Assembly: GCA_029975915.1 (NCBI GenBank)
Contig: JARKOC010000469.1
Coordinates: 124,001 to 188,000, forward strand
DNA length: 64,000 nt
Direction: 5' to 3'
DNA from: Bryobacteraceae bacterium
Lineage (GTDB): Bacteria; Acidobacteriota; Terriglobia; Bryobacterales; Bryobacteraceae
Below the pieces are notes generated by a model, which saw only the letters and a list, made by a program, of their open reading frames with translations, was not told the DNA's origin and ran no database searches. Shown here in pieces: positions 26,134-35,600 of the stretch. Position 1 is the stretch's first letter; the number at the start of each line of letters is the position of its first letter. Position numbers and translations under genes: made by a program.

Positions 26134-26169
26134 GAGGGCGGTTCGCTGTGACGCCGCCCTCTATTTTTT
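26134..26169 (+). terminator. Intrinsic terminator (hairpin 4) after the S46 gene
   Basis: Perfect 8-bp stem GAGGGCGG/CCGCCCTC with a 12-base loop, followed by TATTTTTT. It fits a rho-independent terminator for the peptidase transcript. Nothing else is recognisable in the rest of 25978-26251. Confidence 0.75.
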
Positions 26170-26251
26170 CTGCCTGAGCCTGGCCGCTGATCGAGACTCA
26201 CCCAACACCGGCGACAAGACTCTGACGTCGTATCACTCGAACCCCTCCGGC

Positions 26252-28357
26252 CTAACGGAAGTTCTCGATCAGCATCAGATCTCCTCCGCTTTGCACGCCT
26301 CGTGTGTAGAAGATCGTCTTTCTGTCAGGGGACACGGTCAATCCAAACCACAAGGTCTGCTCCAGCCGTGTGATCAGCCTGCTGGACGCGGTCGAAAACT
26401 GATAGAAGTGGAGCGGGACAAAACCCCCTGCACCTCCCTCAGGCCGGCCTGTGTAGTAGAACCCGTCGTCGAATAGTGGGAAGTCCCGACCTGGGCCAAT
26501 GTAGTCCACAACCACGCGTTCCTGCCCGCCAGCGACTGGTCTGGTGAAGAGCGGCGTCCCCCACTCACCTTTTGTGTAGAACAGCGTTTTCCCGTCCACA
26601 GACTCCCACGCGTTGTGCCCGCCGTTGTCCGTGATTCTCTCCGGTTGGCCGCCGTTCGCAGCTACCCTCCAGATCTCTTGTCTGCCTGTGCGATCAGACA
26701 AGAAGTAGATCTTGGAGCCGTCGCGCGACCAACTCGGCATACCATTCTGGTGCGGTCCCAAGCCGAGACTCCGAGGTCTTCCGCCATTCGACTCAACAAC
26801 GAGAATATCCTGGCTGCCATCAGCCTGAAGTGAGTCAAAGGCAATCCAGCGCCCATCTGGAGACCATCGGGGGGCCCCTTGGCTCCTCCCGATGCCGTGC
26901 GTCAACTGGATCTGATTTGATCCGTCCGCATCCGCGACCCATATCTCGTAAGCCTCCCCGGAACGACTTGAGCAGAAGACGATTTTCGTGCCATCCGGAG
27001 ACACATGAACGCTGGTGTCATCGAGCGATGAAGTGATCAAGGCTGCGTGTGAGCCACCAACAATGTACCTCCAGATGTCAAAGTTCCTGATCCCCCGGGA
27101 GAACACGAGACGATTGGCCACTTGGGAAAAGGCAGGGAAAGATGCGTAGACGCCTGCGGTCTCCAGCCGCTCAGGCGTACTGGCCCTGGTGATTCCCACT
27201 CGCCACAGATAATCCATCATCCCAAGCGCCAATGACCCGGTGTAAAGGATGTCGTCTCCCATCCATGTCAGGCCTCGGATATAGAGGTTCTGCTGAGTGA
27301 TCCGACGCGGGGGACCTTTGGGCGAGTACGAGCTATCAAGGTCTTGGACATGTACGTCACAGGAGAACGTGGTGGTGCAGCCGGCATACGCCAATCGTTT
27401 GCCGTCTGCGGAGATGGACGGCGCAAGATCACGTGCAGGCGGCTTGGGAAACGTGATTCGCCTTGGTTTGCCGCCAGCCACGGGAAGAAAGTGGATTCCT
27501 GGCGACTCCCCGATTATCCGCGTGAGAGCCAGCCAGTTTCCATCAGGTGACCATGAAAGCGGGAGCCCAGCGGCTCGAGGGAACTCCGCCAGCTTCTGTT
27601 CATCCCCGCCGAGTGGTGAGATCACGTACACAGTTGGAATCCGGCCCGCCGCTCCTCGGAGGAAGGCGATATGCTTGCCATCGGGAGACCAAGCCGGTCC
27701 AACCTCAGCCGCCCGATCCGTGGTGAGCCGCAGCGCGCTCTCAGAACCAATTAACTTAACGTAAATATCCGTGTTGTCACGCTTCGGGCCGCCCCAGGTG
27801 AAAGCCACCTGGCTGCCATCGGGCGAAAAAGTCGGCTGACTCTCAAGCCCAGAATATGAGGTCAGCACCTTTACTGTCGGCGCTGGCATGGGCGAAGGGT
27901 AATGCCGCCAGAGCAGCCAGACTCCGGCTGACAGGAATGGCAGCGCAGCCACAACGGCGAACAACCTCTTTGAGAAGACCCTTGACCGGACCTGTGTTGA
28001 AGTTGGTGACGGAGCATGGTCTCCCCCATCAACCGGCGCGATGAACCGGTAGCCCCGCTTCGGCAGTGTCTGGACAAACCGCGGATTTTCTGCTGTGTCC
28101 CCCAAGGCGTCCCGCAACTTGTTGACCGCTCGGCTTAACCCCACTTCGAAGTCAACGAAGGTATCGCCGGGCCAGATCTTCTTTTCCAGTTCCTCGCGTG
28201 TGACGAGTTCACCCGGCTTTTCGATCAGGGCGAGGAGGACCTGGAACGGCTGGTCCTGCAGCTTGACCAGCACCCCATTGCGGCGGAGTTCCCGGGTCCG
28301 GGGATCCAGTTCAAAGACGCCGAAGCGGATTTGCCCGTTGTTCGCAGTGTCGCCCAC
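26252..28357 (-). CDS. Winged-helix (CadC-type) transmembrane regulator with TolB-like beta-propeller
   Basis: A 701-residue protein. Residues 10-110 form an OmpR/CadC-type winged helix (FGVFELDPRTRELRRNG, TREELEKKIWPG, LSRAVNKLRDALGD, TLPKRGYRFIAP). One membrane segment (about 132-150) follows. The rest is a WD40/TolB-type propeller with repeated FSPDGSQVAF, WSPDGKHIAFL, WSPDGRWIAF and WSRDGSKIYFL units. DNA binding would be cytoplasmic and the propeller outside, so it may sense an extracytoplasmic ligand. The start is GTG 28357. Such proteins are abundant in Acidobacteriota, which supports the taxonomic guess. No target gene is evident. Confidence 0.88.
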   Translation of the reverse strand: MGDTANNGQIRFGVFELDPRTRELRRNGVLVKLQDQPFQVLLALIEKPGELVTREELEKKIWPGDTFVDFEVGLSRAVNKLRDALGDTAENPRFVQTLPKRGYRFIAPVDGGDHAPSPTSTQVRSRVFSKRLFAVVAALPFLSAGVWLLWRHYPSPMPAPTVKVLTSYSGLESQPTFSPDGSQVAFTWGGPKRDNTDIYVKLIGSESALRLTTDRAAEVGPAWSPDGKHIAFLRGAAGRIPTVYVISPLGGDEQKLAEFPRAAGLPLSWSPDGNWLALTRIIGESPGIHFLPVAGGKPRRITFPKPPARDLAPSISADGKRLAYAGCTTTFSCDVHVQDLDSSYSPKGPPRRITQQNLYIRGLTWMGDDILYTGSLALGMMDYLWRVGITRASTPERLETAGVYASFPAFSQVANRLVFSRGIRNFDIWRYIVGGSHAALITSSLDDTSVHVSPDGTKIVFCSSRSGEAYEIWVADADGSNQIQLTHGIGRSQGAPRWSPDGRWIAFDSLQADGSQDILVVESNGGRPRSLGLGPHQNGMPSWSRDGSKIYFLSDRTGRQEIWRVAANGGQPERITDNGGHNAWESVDGKTLFYTKGEWGTPLFTRPVAGGQERVVVDYIGPGRDFPLFDDGFYYTGRPEGGAGGFVPLHFYQFSTASSRLITRLEQTLWFGLTVSPDRKTIFYTRGVQSGGDLMLIENFR

Positions 28358-28546
28358 GGCTTAGGGTGCCTAGCACAGATTAACACTTCCCAATCTCAAA
28401 TCAATCCCCAATCCTCTGCGGAGAAGAGGTCCGTCGAAGTACTTCGAAACAGGCAACTTAGCAGGCGAGACGCGGAGTAGGCCAGCGCAGCGATTGAGTA
28501 GCCGCGGAACATGGTTCGCCGAGCCATGCCGGCGCAGCATCGCGGC

Positions 28547-29224
28547 ATGAAGTCGGCAACACTCATCGCAATGCTCTCGGTGATCAGCCTGGCCAACGCC
28601 GGCACGATGCCCACCGAAAAGTCTACTCAGGAATCAGGAAACACTGAGACGGCCAGCGTCACGCTGCTTGTCTATGACTTCGCCAAGCTGCGGGAATCGG
28701 AGCAGTCCAGTTGGCTTAGGGAATTGGCCCACATCATGGACGCCTCCGGAATCCGGATCAACGCGGTGGTCTGCGGGCGGGGCAATGCGTTCACCAACCA
28801 TGACCGCTGCGAGCACGCCCAACCGGGTGACCTGTTCCTGCGTCTCCTCGACGGGCGGACAGTCAAAGGCCCGGGACTGGCGCTCGGCTACCTCGGCCTG
28901 GCCGAGCCGGGCTGGGGCGGCCGGGGCCGGCTGACGGTGATGGTGAACAACGTCCGAGACCTGGCTGGCGGGACTCACTGGCAGTTCCCCGACCTCCTGG
29001 CCCATGCCACAGCGCACGAAATCGGCCATCTCCTTGGCATCCTGGAGCATTCGCCTTCCGGCATCATGCGCGCAGACTGGCGCAAGGATTCGATCAAACG
29101 CATGACGCACGCGGCCCTGATCTTCTCCAGCGAGGAATCTCAGACGATCTTGGCCACGCTTCAGAACAGGTCTGCAACTAACCTCGCCGCCCGTTCCGCC
29201 CGGACGCTCGCTCAATCCCGGTGA
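28547..29224 (+). CDS. Small exported zinc metalloprotease (matrixin-like)
   Basis: A 225-residue protein from ATG 28547 with a signal peptide (about 1-18, LANA-GTM). The open frame extends upstream to 28511, but that start would disrupt the signal peptide. It contains HEIGHLLGILEH, the HExxHxxGxxH zinc motif of metzincins, followed by SPSGIM, a plausible Met-turn. The segment before it (RLTVMVNNV) may be the beta strand lining the cleft. There is no propeptide cysteine switch or accessory domain, so it is a minimal matrixin/archaemetzincin-like protease. It stands alone; the 222 nt to hemB hold only the hemB promoter-like box. Confidence 0.65.
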   Translation: MKSATLIAMLSVISLANAGTMPTEKSTQESGNTETASVTLLVYDFAKLRESEQSSWLRELAHIMDASGIRINAVVCGRGNAFTNHDRCEHAQPGDLFLRLLDGRTVKGPGLALGYLGLAEPGWGGRGRLTVMVNNVRDLAGGTHWQFPDLLAHATAHEIGHLLGILEHSPSGIMRADWRKDSIKRMTHAALIFSSEESQTILATLQNRSATNLAARSARTLAQSR

Positions 29225-29434
29225 CAGCAATAGTGAATCGTTCTTCGTATTCAAATCAACTACTTCCGCCTCTTCGCCGATTCGCGCCGGCGGCGCAGGC
29301 CCATTCTGTGACTGACGGCCAGTTCGCAGGCTGTGGCCTGTCCGCGAACTTAGGAGGCGGCTGCATCGCACCGCTCTCCACGGCGGCCGGCTCAGGCGTC
29401 CGCGCGTGTCCCGCCTGCTTCTGACTTCCCGTGC

Positions 29435-29440
29435 CATACT
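29435..29440 (+). promoter_or_regulatory. -10-like CATACT six bases before the hemB ATG
   Basis: The hexamer ends 6 nt before ATG 29447, the same arrangement as at mtaB and the Rrf2 gene. Transcription from it would start at or next to the ATG. No Shine-Dalgarno is present. Confidence 0.4.
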
Positions 29441-29446
29441 CGGCTC

Positions 29447-30418
29447 ATGGGCTTCCCCATCAACCGAATGCGCCGTATGAGGGCCACTGAACCGCTTCGC
29501 CGCCTTGTTCGCGAAACGCAGCTCGCCCCCGACGATTTCATCCTCCCGCTGTTCGCCGTCGAGGGCGAAGGCGTCCGCCGCGAGATCAAGTCGATGCCCG
29601 GCAACTATCAGTTGTCCATCGATGAACTGGTGAAGGAGTGCGAAGAAGCGCACTCACTCGGCATCGGCGGCGTCATCCTGTTCGGCATCCCCGACCACAA
29701 GGACGAGCACGCCACAGGCGCCTACGACGACAACGGCATCGTTCAGCGGGCCATCCGGGCCATCAAGAGCGCCACGCCCGAGTTGGTCGTTGTCACCGAT
29801 GTCTGCAACTGCGAGTACACCAGCCACGGCCATTGCGGGCTGGTGGTCGATAACGATGTCGACAATGATGTCACCCTCACCTGGCTCGCCCGATCCGCCG
29901 TCTCCCATGCGCGCGCCGGCGCTGACATCGTCGCTCCGTCCGACATGATGGACGGCCGCGTGGCCGCCATCCGCGACGCCTTGGACGAAGCCGGCTTCCC
30001 GAAGACGCCCATCATGAGCTACGCGGCCAAGTACGCGAGTTGTTTCTACGGACCGTTCCGTGACGCCGCCGAATCCGCGCCGCAGTTCGGCGACCGCCGC
30101 AGCTATCAAATGGACCCGCCCAACGCCCGGGAAGCGATGCGCGAGATCGAACTCGACGTCGAGGAGGGCGCCGATATCATCATGGTCAAACCGGCTATGC
30201 CCTATCTCGACATCATCCGCATGGCGCGCGATGCCTGGGATCTGCCCATCGCCGCCTACCAGGTGTCGGGCGAGTTTTCGATGATCCACGCCGCCGCGCG
30301 CAACGGCTGGATTGACCTCGACCGGGCCATGATGGAGTCGCTGACGTCGATCAAGCGCGCCGGCTCGGACATGATCCTCACCTACTTCGCCAAACCGGCT
30401 GCACGAATGCTGGGATAA
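29447..30418 (+). CDS. hemB: Delta-aminolevulinic acid dehydratase (porphobilinogen synthase)
   Basis: Joins two 5-aminolevulinate molecules into porphobilinogen in heme and tetrapyrrole synthesis. The 323-residue protein is complete. [14 protein letters not shown] carries the zinc-binding cysteines. The two active-site lysines lie in SYAAKYAS and [10 protein letters not shown]. The C-terminus [10 protein letters not shown] and [10 protein letters not shown] is standard. No other heme gene is nearby. The last 48 bases have a diverged copy at 31300-31347, beyond the HicAB genes, which points to past recombination at this 3' end. Confidence 0.96.
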   Translation: MGFPINRMRRMRATEPLRRLVRETQLAPDDFILPLFAVEGEGVRREIKSMPGNYQLSIDELVKECEEAHSLGIGGVILFGIPDHKDEHATGAYDDNGIVQRAIRAIKSATPELVVVTDVCNCEYTSHGHCGLVVDNDVDNDVTLTWLARSAVSHARAGADIVAPSDMMDGRVAAIRDALDEAGFPKTPIMSYAAKYASCFYGPFRDAAESAPQFGDRRSYQMDPPNAREAMREIELDVEEGADIIMVKPAMPYLDIIRMARDAWDLPIAAYQVSGEFSMIHAAARNGWIDLDRAMMESLTSIKRAGSDMILTYFAKPAARMLG

Positions 30419-30630
30419 AAGTCCCTTATTCGCCATATGCGGTGAGATCTGCCCCCCGGCCTTTGATGCCGTGACGCTCTGCTTCACGCGGAAAGGGTGA
30501 AGTGACTAGCCGTTGAACGCAGTCATGTGATGACGTTGTTGGACGGTCGCTCACGGCAGTAACGGTTGACTACTGGTACCGCCAGCGACACCATCAGGAG
30601 TTATCAAGTGCTGCAAAACTGCTGGAGAAG

Positions 30631-30840
30631 ATGTGGGTCAATCCAAGAGACTGGCGCATCGAGGACCTGAAGGTTGTGGCGAAAAGATTCTCGATTGGAT
30701 ACCGTCAGCAGGGAACGAGTCACGTCGTTTTTAGGCATCCCGTGTTGGGCTTGCTGACGGTACCCAGCGCCCGCCCGATTAAACCGGTCTACATCCGGCA
30801 GTTTGTTGCCTTCGCGGACAGAGGGGAGAATACGGTATGA
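30631..30840 (+). CDS. hicA: HicA-family mRNA interferase toxin (start uncertain)
   Basis: Toxin of a type II HicAB pair; HicA proteins cleave mRNA through a small dsRBD-like fold. The 69-residue frame has NPRDWRIEDLK, the catalytic histidine in GTSHVVFRHP and the C-terminal RPIKPVYIRQFVAF block. The residues before the first ATG in the same frame read AKLLEK, which also belongs to this subfamily, yet no ATG, GTG or TTG lies in frame back to the stop at about 30514. The native start may therefore be lost or non-standard. The stop overlaps the hicB start (ATGA), the usual coupling. Confidence 0.82.
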   Translation: MWVNPRDWRIEDLKVVAKRFSIGYRQQGTSHVVFRHPVLGLLTVPSARPIKPVYIRQFVAFADRGENTV

Positions 30841-31214
30841 AGGAAACCTTGAAGCTCGAAGCATACCCGTTCACAGTCCGGCCCCTGCCGGAGGCCGATG
30901 GCGGCGGGTTCCTGGTCGAGTTCCCCGATCTGCCTGGCGTGATGTCAGATGGTGAAACACCGGAGGAGGCGATTCAGAATGGACGGGATGCGTTGAGAGC
31001 CGCATTGCTGACGCTGAAGGAGTTTGGAGATCCGATCCCATCGCCTGGCGCTTTCAACGCGGCAAGCGGCCAGTGGAGGCAGCGTGTTCCCAAGACCCTC
31101 CACGCACGGCTGGTCATACGTGCCAAACAAGAGGGGGTCAGCCTCAATACCCTGGTCACCGCGATGATTGCGGAGGGTTTGGGTCAGCGCCAAGCGCGTC
31201 GGCGTTGCCGGTAG
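30837..31214 (+). CDS. hicB: HicB-family antitoxin
   Basis: Partner antitoxin that binds HicA and represses its own operon. The N-terminal partial RNase H-like domain (YPFTVRPLPEADGGGFLVEF, PDLPGVMSDGETPEEA) is followed by a C-terminal helical DNA-binding segment of ribbon-helix-helix type (RVPKTLHARLVIRAKQEG, SLNTLVTAMIAEGL). It has 125 residues and appears intact. It overlaps hicA by 4 nt. The pair sits between hemB and a remnant of a hemB 3' end, so it was probably acquired. Confidence 0.85.
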   Translation: MKETLKLEAYPFTVRPLPEADGGGFLVEFPDLPGVMSDGETPEEAIQNGRDALRAALLTLKEFGDPIPSPGAFNAASGQWRQRVPKTLHARLVIRAKQEGVSLNTLVTAMIAEGLGQRQARRRCR

Positions 31215-31299
31215 GCATATCGATTTGCGGAAACCGTTGCTGCGCACCCTCGGCGCCTCCCATCGCCGCCCCGCAGATCAACCAACGCTTCCGCGTCAA

Positions 31300-31347
31300 G
31301 TGACCCGCACCCGCTTCGCCAAACCCGCCGCCCGAATGCTGGCGTAG
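31300..31347 (+). pseudogene. Remnant of a hemB 3' end
   Basis: These 48 bases align without gaps to the last 48 of hemB (30371-30418), with 37 identical by hand count. They would encode FAKPAARML followed by a stop, as in hemB. No upstream hemB sequence is recognisable in 31215-31299. It marks the right edge of the HicAB insertion. Confidence 0.7.
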
Positions 31348-31391
31348 GCCTCTCCCCGCCTACCCTGGACGAGCGATTTAGATTGCCGGCG

Positions 31392-31496
31392 ATGATCGGG
31401 CTAAACAGAGGAAGATACGCCATCCTCTGCCGCAAGTACGGCAGTGCCAATCTCTCCCTGTTCGGCTCAAATCCCCGCGGCGAGGAGAGTCTCTGA
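31392..31496 (+). pseudogene. Fragment of a minimal nucleotidyltransferase (MntA-like antitoxin)
   Basis: A 34-codon frame reads CRKYGSANLSLFGSNPRGEE and then stops. The LFGS..RGE block is the first catalytic motif (GSx10DxD) of MNT proteins, but the frame ends before the DxD acids. It precedes HEPN-like residues at 31516-31638, matching the gene order of MntA-HepT pairs. It is a decayed copy. Confidence 0.6.
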
Positions 31497-31515
31497 CGCA
31501 ACGCCCGCGAGACAT

Positions 31516-31638
31516 ACCGGGGTCCCGTGGAACTCAAGGGTTGGGATGCGCAATCGAGTGGCGCACGAGCACATGGATGTCGAATTAGATATGGAACGGG
31601 ATGTTCGCACCATTGGCTTGCCGCGACAAATTGCCTAA
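31516..31638 (+). pseudogene. Fragment of a HEPN/HepT (DUF86) toxin
   Basis: The reading frame ending at 31638 contains TGVPWNSRVGMRNRVAHEHM and VELD, matching the C-terminal PW..i.GMRN..vHxY.dVdL block of HepT proteins. The Rx4HxY motif reads RNRVAHEH, so the tyrosine that MntA AMPylates in characterised systems is replaced by histidine. The N-terminal half is missing. Together with the preceding MNT fragment it is the remains of a MntA-HepT module. Confidence 0.6.
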
Positions 31639-31731
31639 ACGAGGCGGATCACACAATCCCATCGGCCGCCATGATAGTGCTTTTCGAGTTCGTTACATAT
31701 TCTCTTCTGTTGACAGTCCTTCTGGCTGCCC

Positions 31732-32424
31732 ATGGCGTGCGGCACCGCGCCCCGCGCCCCGCGCCCGGCTCCCGGAACCCCCTTCGCGCCAACCCGTATC
31801 CACATTATTGGCGCCACCGGCGGCACCGGCCGTGGCCTCGTCGCCAATGCCCAGGAACGCGGCTACGAGGTCACGGTGCTTGTCCGCAACCTGTCCAAAC
31901 TCGCCATCAAGCATGCGCGGCTGCGTGTTCTGAAAGGCGATGTGCTGGACTTTGCGCCGGTGGAGCAGGCCGTCTGCGGCCAGGACGCCGTCGTCTCCGC
32001 CCTCGGCCACAAACGCTTCCTCGGCCCCTCCAGCATCCTGTCGGAGGGCGCGCCCAACCTCATTCAGGCCATGGAAGCCCACGGCGTCGGCCGCCTGGTC
32101 TGCGAAACTTCGCTCGGCATCGGCTCCAGCGCCGGACGGATGGGCCTGCAATACACTCTGTTCGTCGTCCCCGTCATTCTGCCGTTTTACTTCTGCGACA
32201 AGACCGGCCAGGAACGGCTCATCGCCGCCTCATCTCTCGATCGGGTCATCGTCCGTCCAGGCGCGCTCACCGACCAGCCCGGCCGTGGCGATTGCCGCTC
32301 GAGACCAGCCGTTGGCAACTTCTTCACCACCGTGAAAATCGCCCGTGAAGACGTCGCCAGTTTCATGCTCGATCAACTGACTGACGATTCAAACCTCGGC
32401 GCGGCGGCCGGCATCTGCTGGTAA
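31732..32424 (+). CDS. NAD(P)-binding (NmrA/SDR atypical) family protein
   Basis: A 230-residue Rossmann-fold protein. After a proline/alanine-rich start of about 20 residues comes IHIIGATGGTGRGLV, the dinucleotide-binding loop. Then follow VTVLVRN, LKGDVLD, QDAVVSALGH, RLVCETSLGIGSSAG and VIVRPGALTD, all typical of NmrA-like/atypical SDR proteins. The substrate is unknown. ATG 31732 is the only good start, although the real protein may begin nearer residue 20. Its last bases and the bases after its stop are repeated at 36432-36557, on the far side of the broken receptor gene. Confidence 0.75.
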   Translation: MACGTAPRAPRPAPGTPFAPTRIHIIGATGGTGRGLVANAQERGYEVTVLVRNLSKLAIKHARLRVLKGDVLDFAPVEQAVCGQDAVVSALGHKRFLGPSSILSEGAPNLIQAMEAHGVGRLVCETSLGIGSSAGRMGLQYTLFVVPVILPFYFCDKTGQERLIAASSLDRVIVRPGALTDQPGRGDCRSRPAVGNFFTTVKIAREDVASFMLDQLTDDSNLGAAAGICW

Positions 32425-32644
32425 TCCCAGGCCCTCGGCAAACCACTCGTTGAATCGGCCTCATCCCGATTCAAGTGCGGCGAGACCAACTTGCGAAAGC
32501 CGCTCACCCCAACTTCGTCGGATACACCCCATAGGCTTTTCTGTTGAACCGCGAAATATTTGTGGCGAACAGACCAATCGTATGATAGCATCTTTCGAGC
32601 TTGGCACGGCGATCGGCCTAAGCCAATGGAAAGGGGATATTTGA

Positions 32645-35600
32645 GTGTACAGAAACAGATCATGTTTAGTCGCGGCTCTTCTCCTCTCGGGCGTCCTTAC
32701 TAGTTCGGCGCAGGAGTTCCGTGCAACCATTTCGGGACGCGTTCTTGATGCGTCCAACGCCTCAGTGCCTGGCGCGAAATTGACGGCAGTTAACGTCGCG
32801 ACGAACGAGGCGACAAACGCGACCACCGACTCCACGGGCGCCTACACGATCCCGTTTTTGCGGCCCGGCGAGTAGCGGATGTCGGTCACCGCGCAAGGGT
32901 TCAAGCAATTCATTCGCGAGAACATCATTCTCGAAGCGGCTAAGATTTCAGGTATCGATGTCGTGCTGGAAGTCGGCACCGTCTCGGAAAACATCACGGT
33001 CACCGGCGAGGCGGCCCTGCTGGAAACGCAGACGGCATCGCGCGGCGGCGTCGTCAACACGCAGCAGGTGGCTGAGCTACCGCTGAATGCGCGCAATCCA
33101 TTCATGCTGGGATCGATGATGGCCGGCGTCACATTCCGCGGCGCGGCCATCTGGCAGCGCCCGTTCGACAACGGCGCGATCGCGCAATGGTCGGTAAACG
33201 GCTCGCAGATGTCGAACAATGAGTTCCTGCTCGACGGCGCGCCCAACAACGCGCAGGCCGGCTCGAACAACATCGCCTACGTTCCGATCGTCGACGCCGT
33301 GCAGGAGTTCAACGTCCAGAGCAACAGCTATGACGCCAGCTACGGAAAGACGGGCGGCGGTATCTTCAACGTGGTCTTGAAGTCGGGAACCCAGCAACTG
33401 CATCTCACCGGGTGGGAGTTCCTCCGCGACAAGCGGCTCGATGCCAATACCTTCCAGAACAACGCCGTCGGCAAGCCCCGTCCGGCACATTACCTTCACC
33501 AGTATGGCTTCCAGATCGACGGCCCTGTCTATATGCCGAAACTGCTGCCCAAAGATGGTCCTGTGAAGCTGTTCTACCTCGGCAGCTTTGAGAACTACCG
33601 TGAGGCCTGGCCGCAGTTTCTCAACATCAGCTTCCCCGAGATGGAGATGCGTAACGGCGACTTCAGCAAACTCGTGGATGCGAAGGGTGCGCCGATTACC
33701 ATATACAATCCCTTCGATTACACACTTGACGCCAGCGGCAATCCTGTCCGCAACGCCTTTGCCGGAAACATCATCCCGCAGTCGATGATCAACCCGATCG
33801 CCAAGAAGGTTTCCGGCTACATGCCCGTGCCAAACCAGAAGACCAGCGGCGTCCGCTACGCCAACCAGAATGTCGGCATGCCGGAGTATTCGGCGCTGGA
33901 CAAGTTCTACAATCTGATCCTCAAGTTCGACTTCAACATCGGCGACCGCCACCGGACATTCATGCGCCACGCCTCGAACGACCGCACCGAAGACCGCGCG
34001 GTCAACGGACTCGATAACAAAATCGGCACCGACGGCCAGCAGCCGTTCCAGCGCATCAACGACGCCTATGTCGTCGACTGGGTCAGCACCCTGACGCCGA
34101 CGCTGGTGTTCAACGTCCGCGGTTCATACAACCGCTTTATTGAAAAGGGTTTTGGCCGCGCCAACGAGGGCTTCGACCTGGCCTCGCTCGGGTTGCCCAA
34201 GTCGCTCGTCGATGCCCTGCCCCAGCCGCGCTACTTCGGACGCTGGAACTGGGACGGCTATTCACCATTGGGCCGGTATCAGTCGATCAACATCACTAAC
34301 ACGTATTCGCTGATGGCGTCACTCACCAAGATCATGGGCACCCACACCATGAAGATGGGCGCCGACATTCGGCGCATCCACTACATCCAGCAGAACTCCG
34401 GCAACATCCTCCAGTTCGACAACAGCGTCCAGTGGACACGCCGTCGCTGGGACCAGAACGACGCCAACTCCGGCGACTCCTACGCCGGCTTCCTGCTGGG
34501 CATCCCCACCGGGGGTTCGGTCAACTACCCGCTGTACCCGTTCAACCGCCAATGGTACTCGGCCTACTACTTCCAGGACGACTGGAAGGTCTCCCGCCGG
34601 CTGACCCTTAATCTCGGCCTGCGCTGGGACGCCAACATGGCTCCGGACGAAAAGTGGAATCGCCTGAACTCCGCTTTCAACCAAACGGCGGCAAGTCCAA
34701 TTGCAAAATTGATCCCGGCGGACATGCTCGCGCTCTATCCGCAACTGGCCACCCTCAAGGGCGGCCTCGAGTTCGCCGGCATCAATGGCCAGCCCACCCG
34801 CGCCGCCAAGTTCTATTCCAAGACCTGGCAACCCCGCGTCGGCGCCGCTTATCAGATCACCTCGAAACTCGTTGCCCGCGGCGGCTGGGGCCTCTACTTC
34901 ATCAACCCATCAAACGACTATCTGAACTTCACCGGTTTCTCCACCAGCACCCCGCTCGTGGCCTCTCTCGATGCCGGCCGCACCCCCATCCCCAATAACC
35001 TCAACAACCCCTTCCCCACCGGCATCAACTTGCCTCCAGGGGCTTCGCAGGGTTACAACACCTATGTTGGCCAGAACTTCAACTGGTACAACCCCGACTT
35101 CCGAATCCCCTATGTCCACCAGTTCAGCCTGGGCTTCCAGTACCAGGTGAGCAACACTTCGACGCTGGAACTTTCCTATGTAGGCAACCGCACCGTGGAT
35201 TTGCAGACCAACAAGGACTCCAACCTGCCATCGCTGGCCTACCGTAAAACCTGCAACATCCTGGAAGGGGGCCTGCCGGCGAACTGCCAGGCGAACACGC
35301 CCAACCCGTTCAGGGGACTGGCTCCGTTCATCGGGACTGGCTTCTACACAGCGACGTCGGTGCAGAAGTTCCAGATGAACCGCCCGTTCCCGCAGTTCAA
35401 TGGCAACCTGAACCAGCGCGGTTTGAACCAGGGCCGCATCTGGTACAACGCTTTGCAGGTGAACTACAACCAGCGCTTCTCCGGCGGCCTGAACCTGTTG
35501 GCCAACTACACCTGGTCCAAGCAGATCGAACGCTGGGGCTTCAACGATCCCTACGCGGACGTGTACCAACAGGGGCTCTATTACATGGACCGGCCTCACG

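Noticed and set aside
28634..29653. Minus-strand open frame of 339 codons opposite the small protease and hemB start
   Set aside because: It spans two well-supported plus-strand genes, is Arg/Ala-rich and matches no family.
29654..30487. Minus-strand open frame of 277 codons opposite hemB
   Set aside because: hemB has complete catalytic motifs; the antisense frame is a low-complexity shadow.
30371..31347. hemB 3' end as a site-specific integration site of a genomic island
   Set aside because: No integrase, excisionase or tRNA-like site is present, and the two copies differ at 11 of 48 bases, too diverged for a typical recent att duplication. Homologous exchange is simpler.
32873..32875. Programmed readthrough or pyrrolysine at the amber codon
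   Set aside because: No special context or pyrrolysine genes are visible, and an adjacent ATG and the conserved tyrosine position point to a simple nonsense change.
33077..33970. Long minus-strand open frame (297 codons) inside the Oar receptor pseudogene; a similar one at 34910-35722
   Set aside because: High GC produces long antisense frames. The plus frame has signal peptide, plug and barrel motifs; the antisense product has no recognisable domain.
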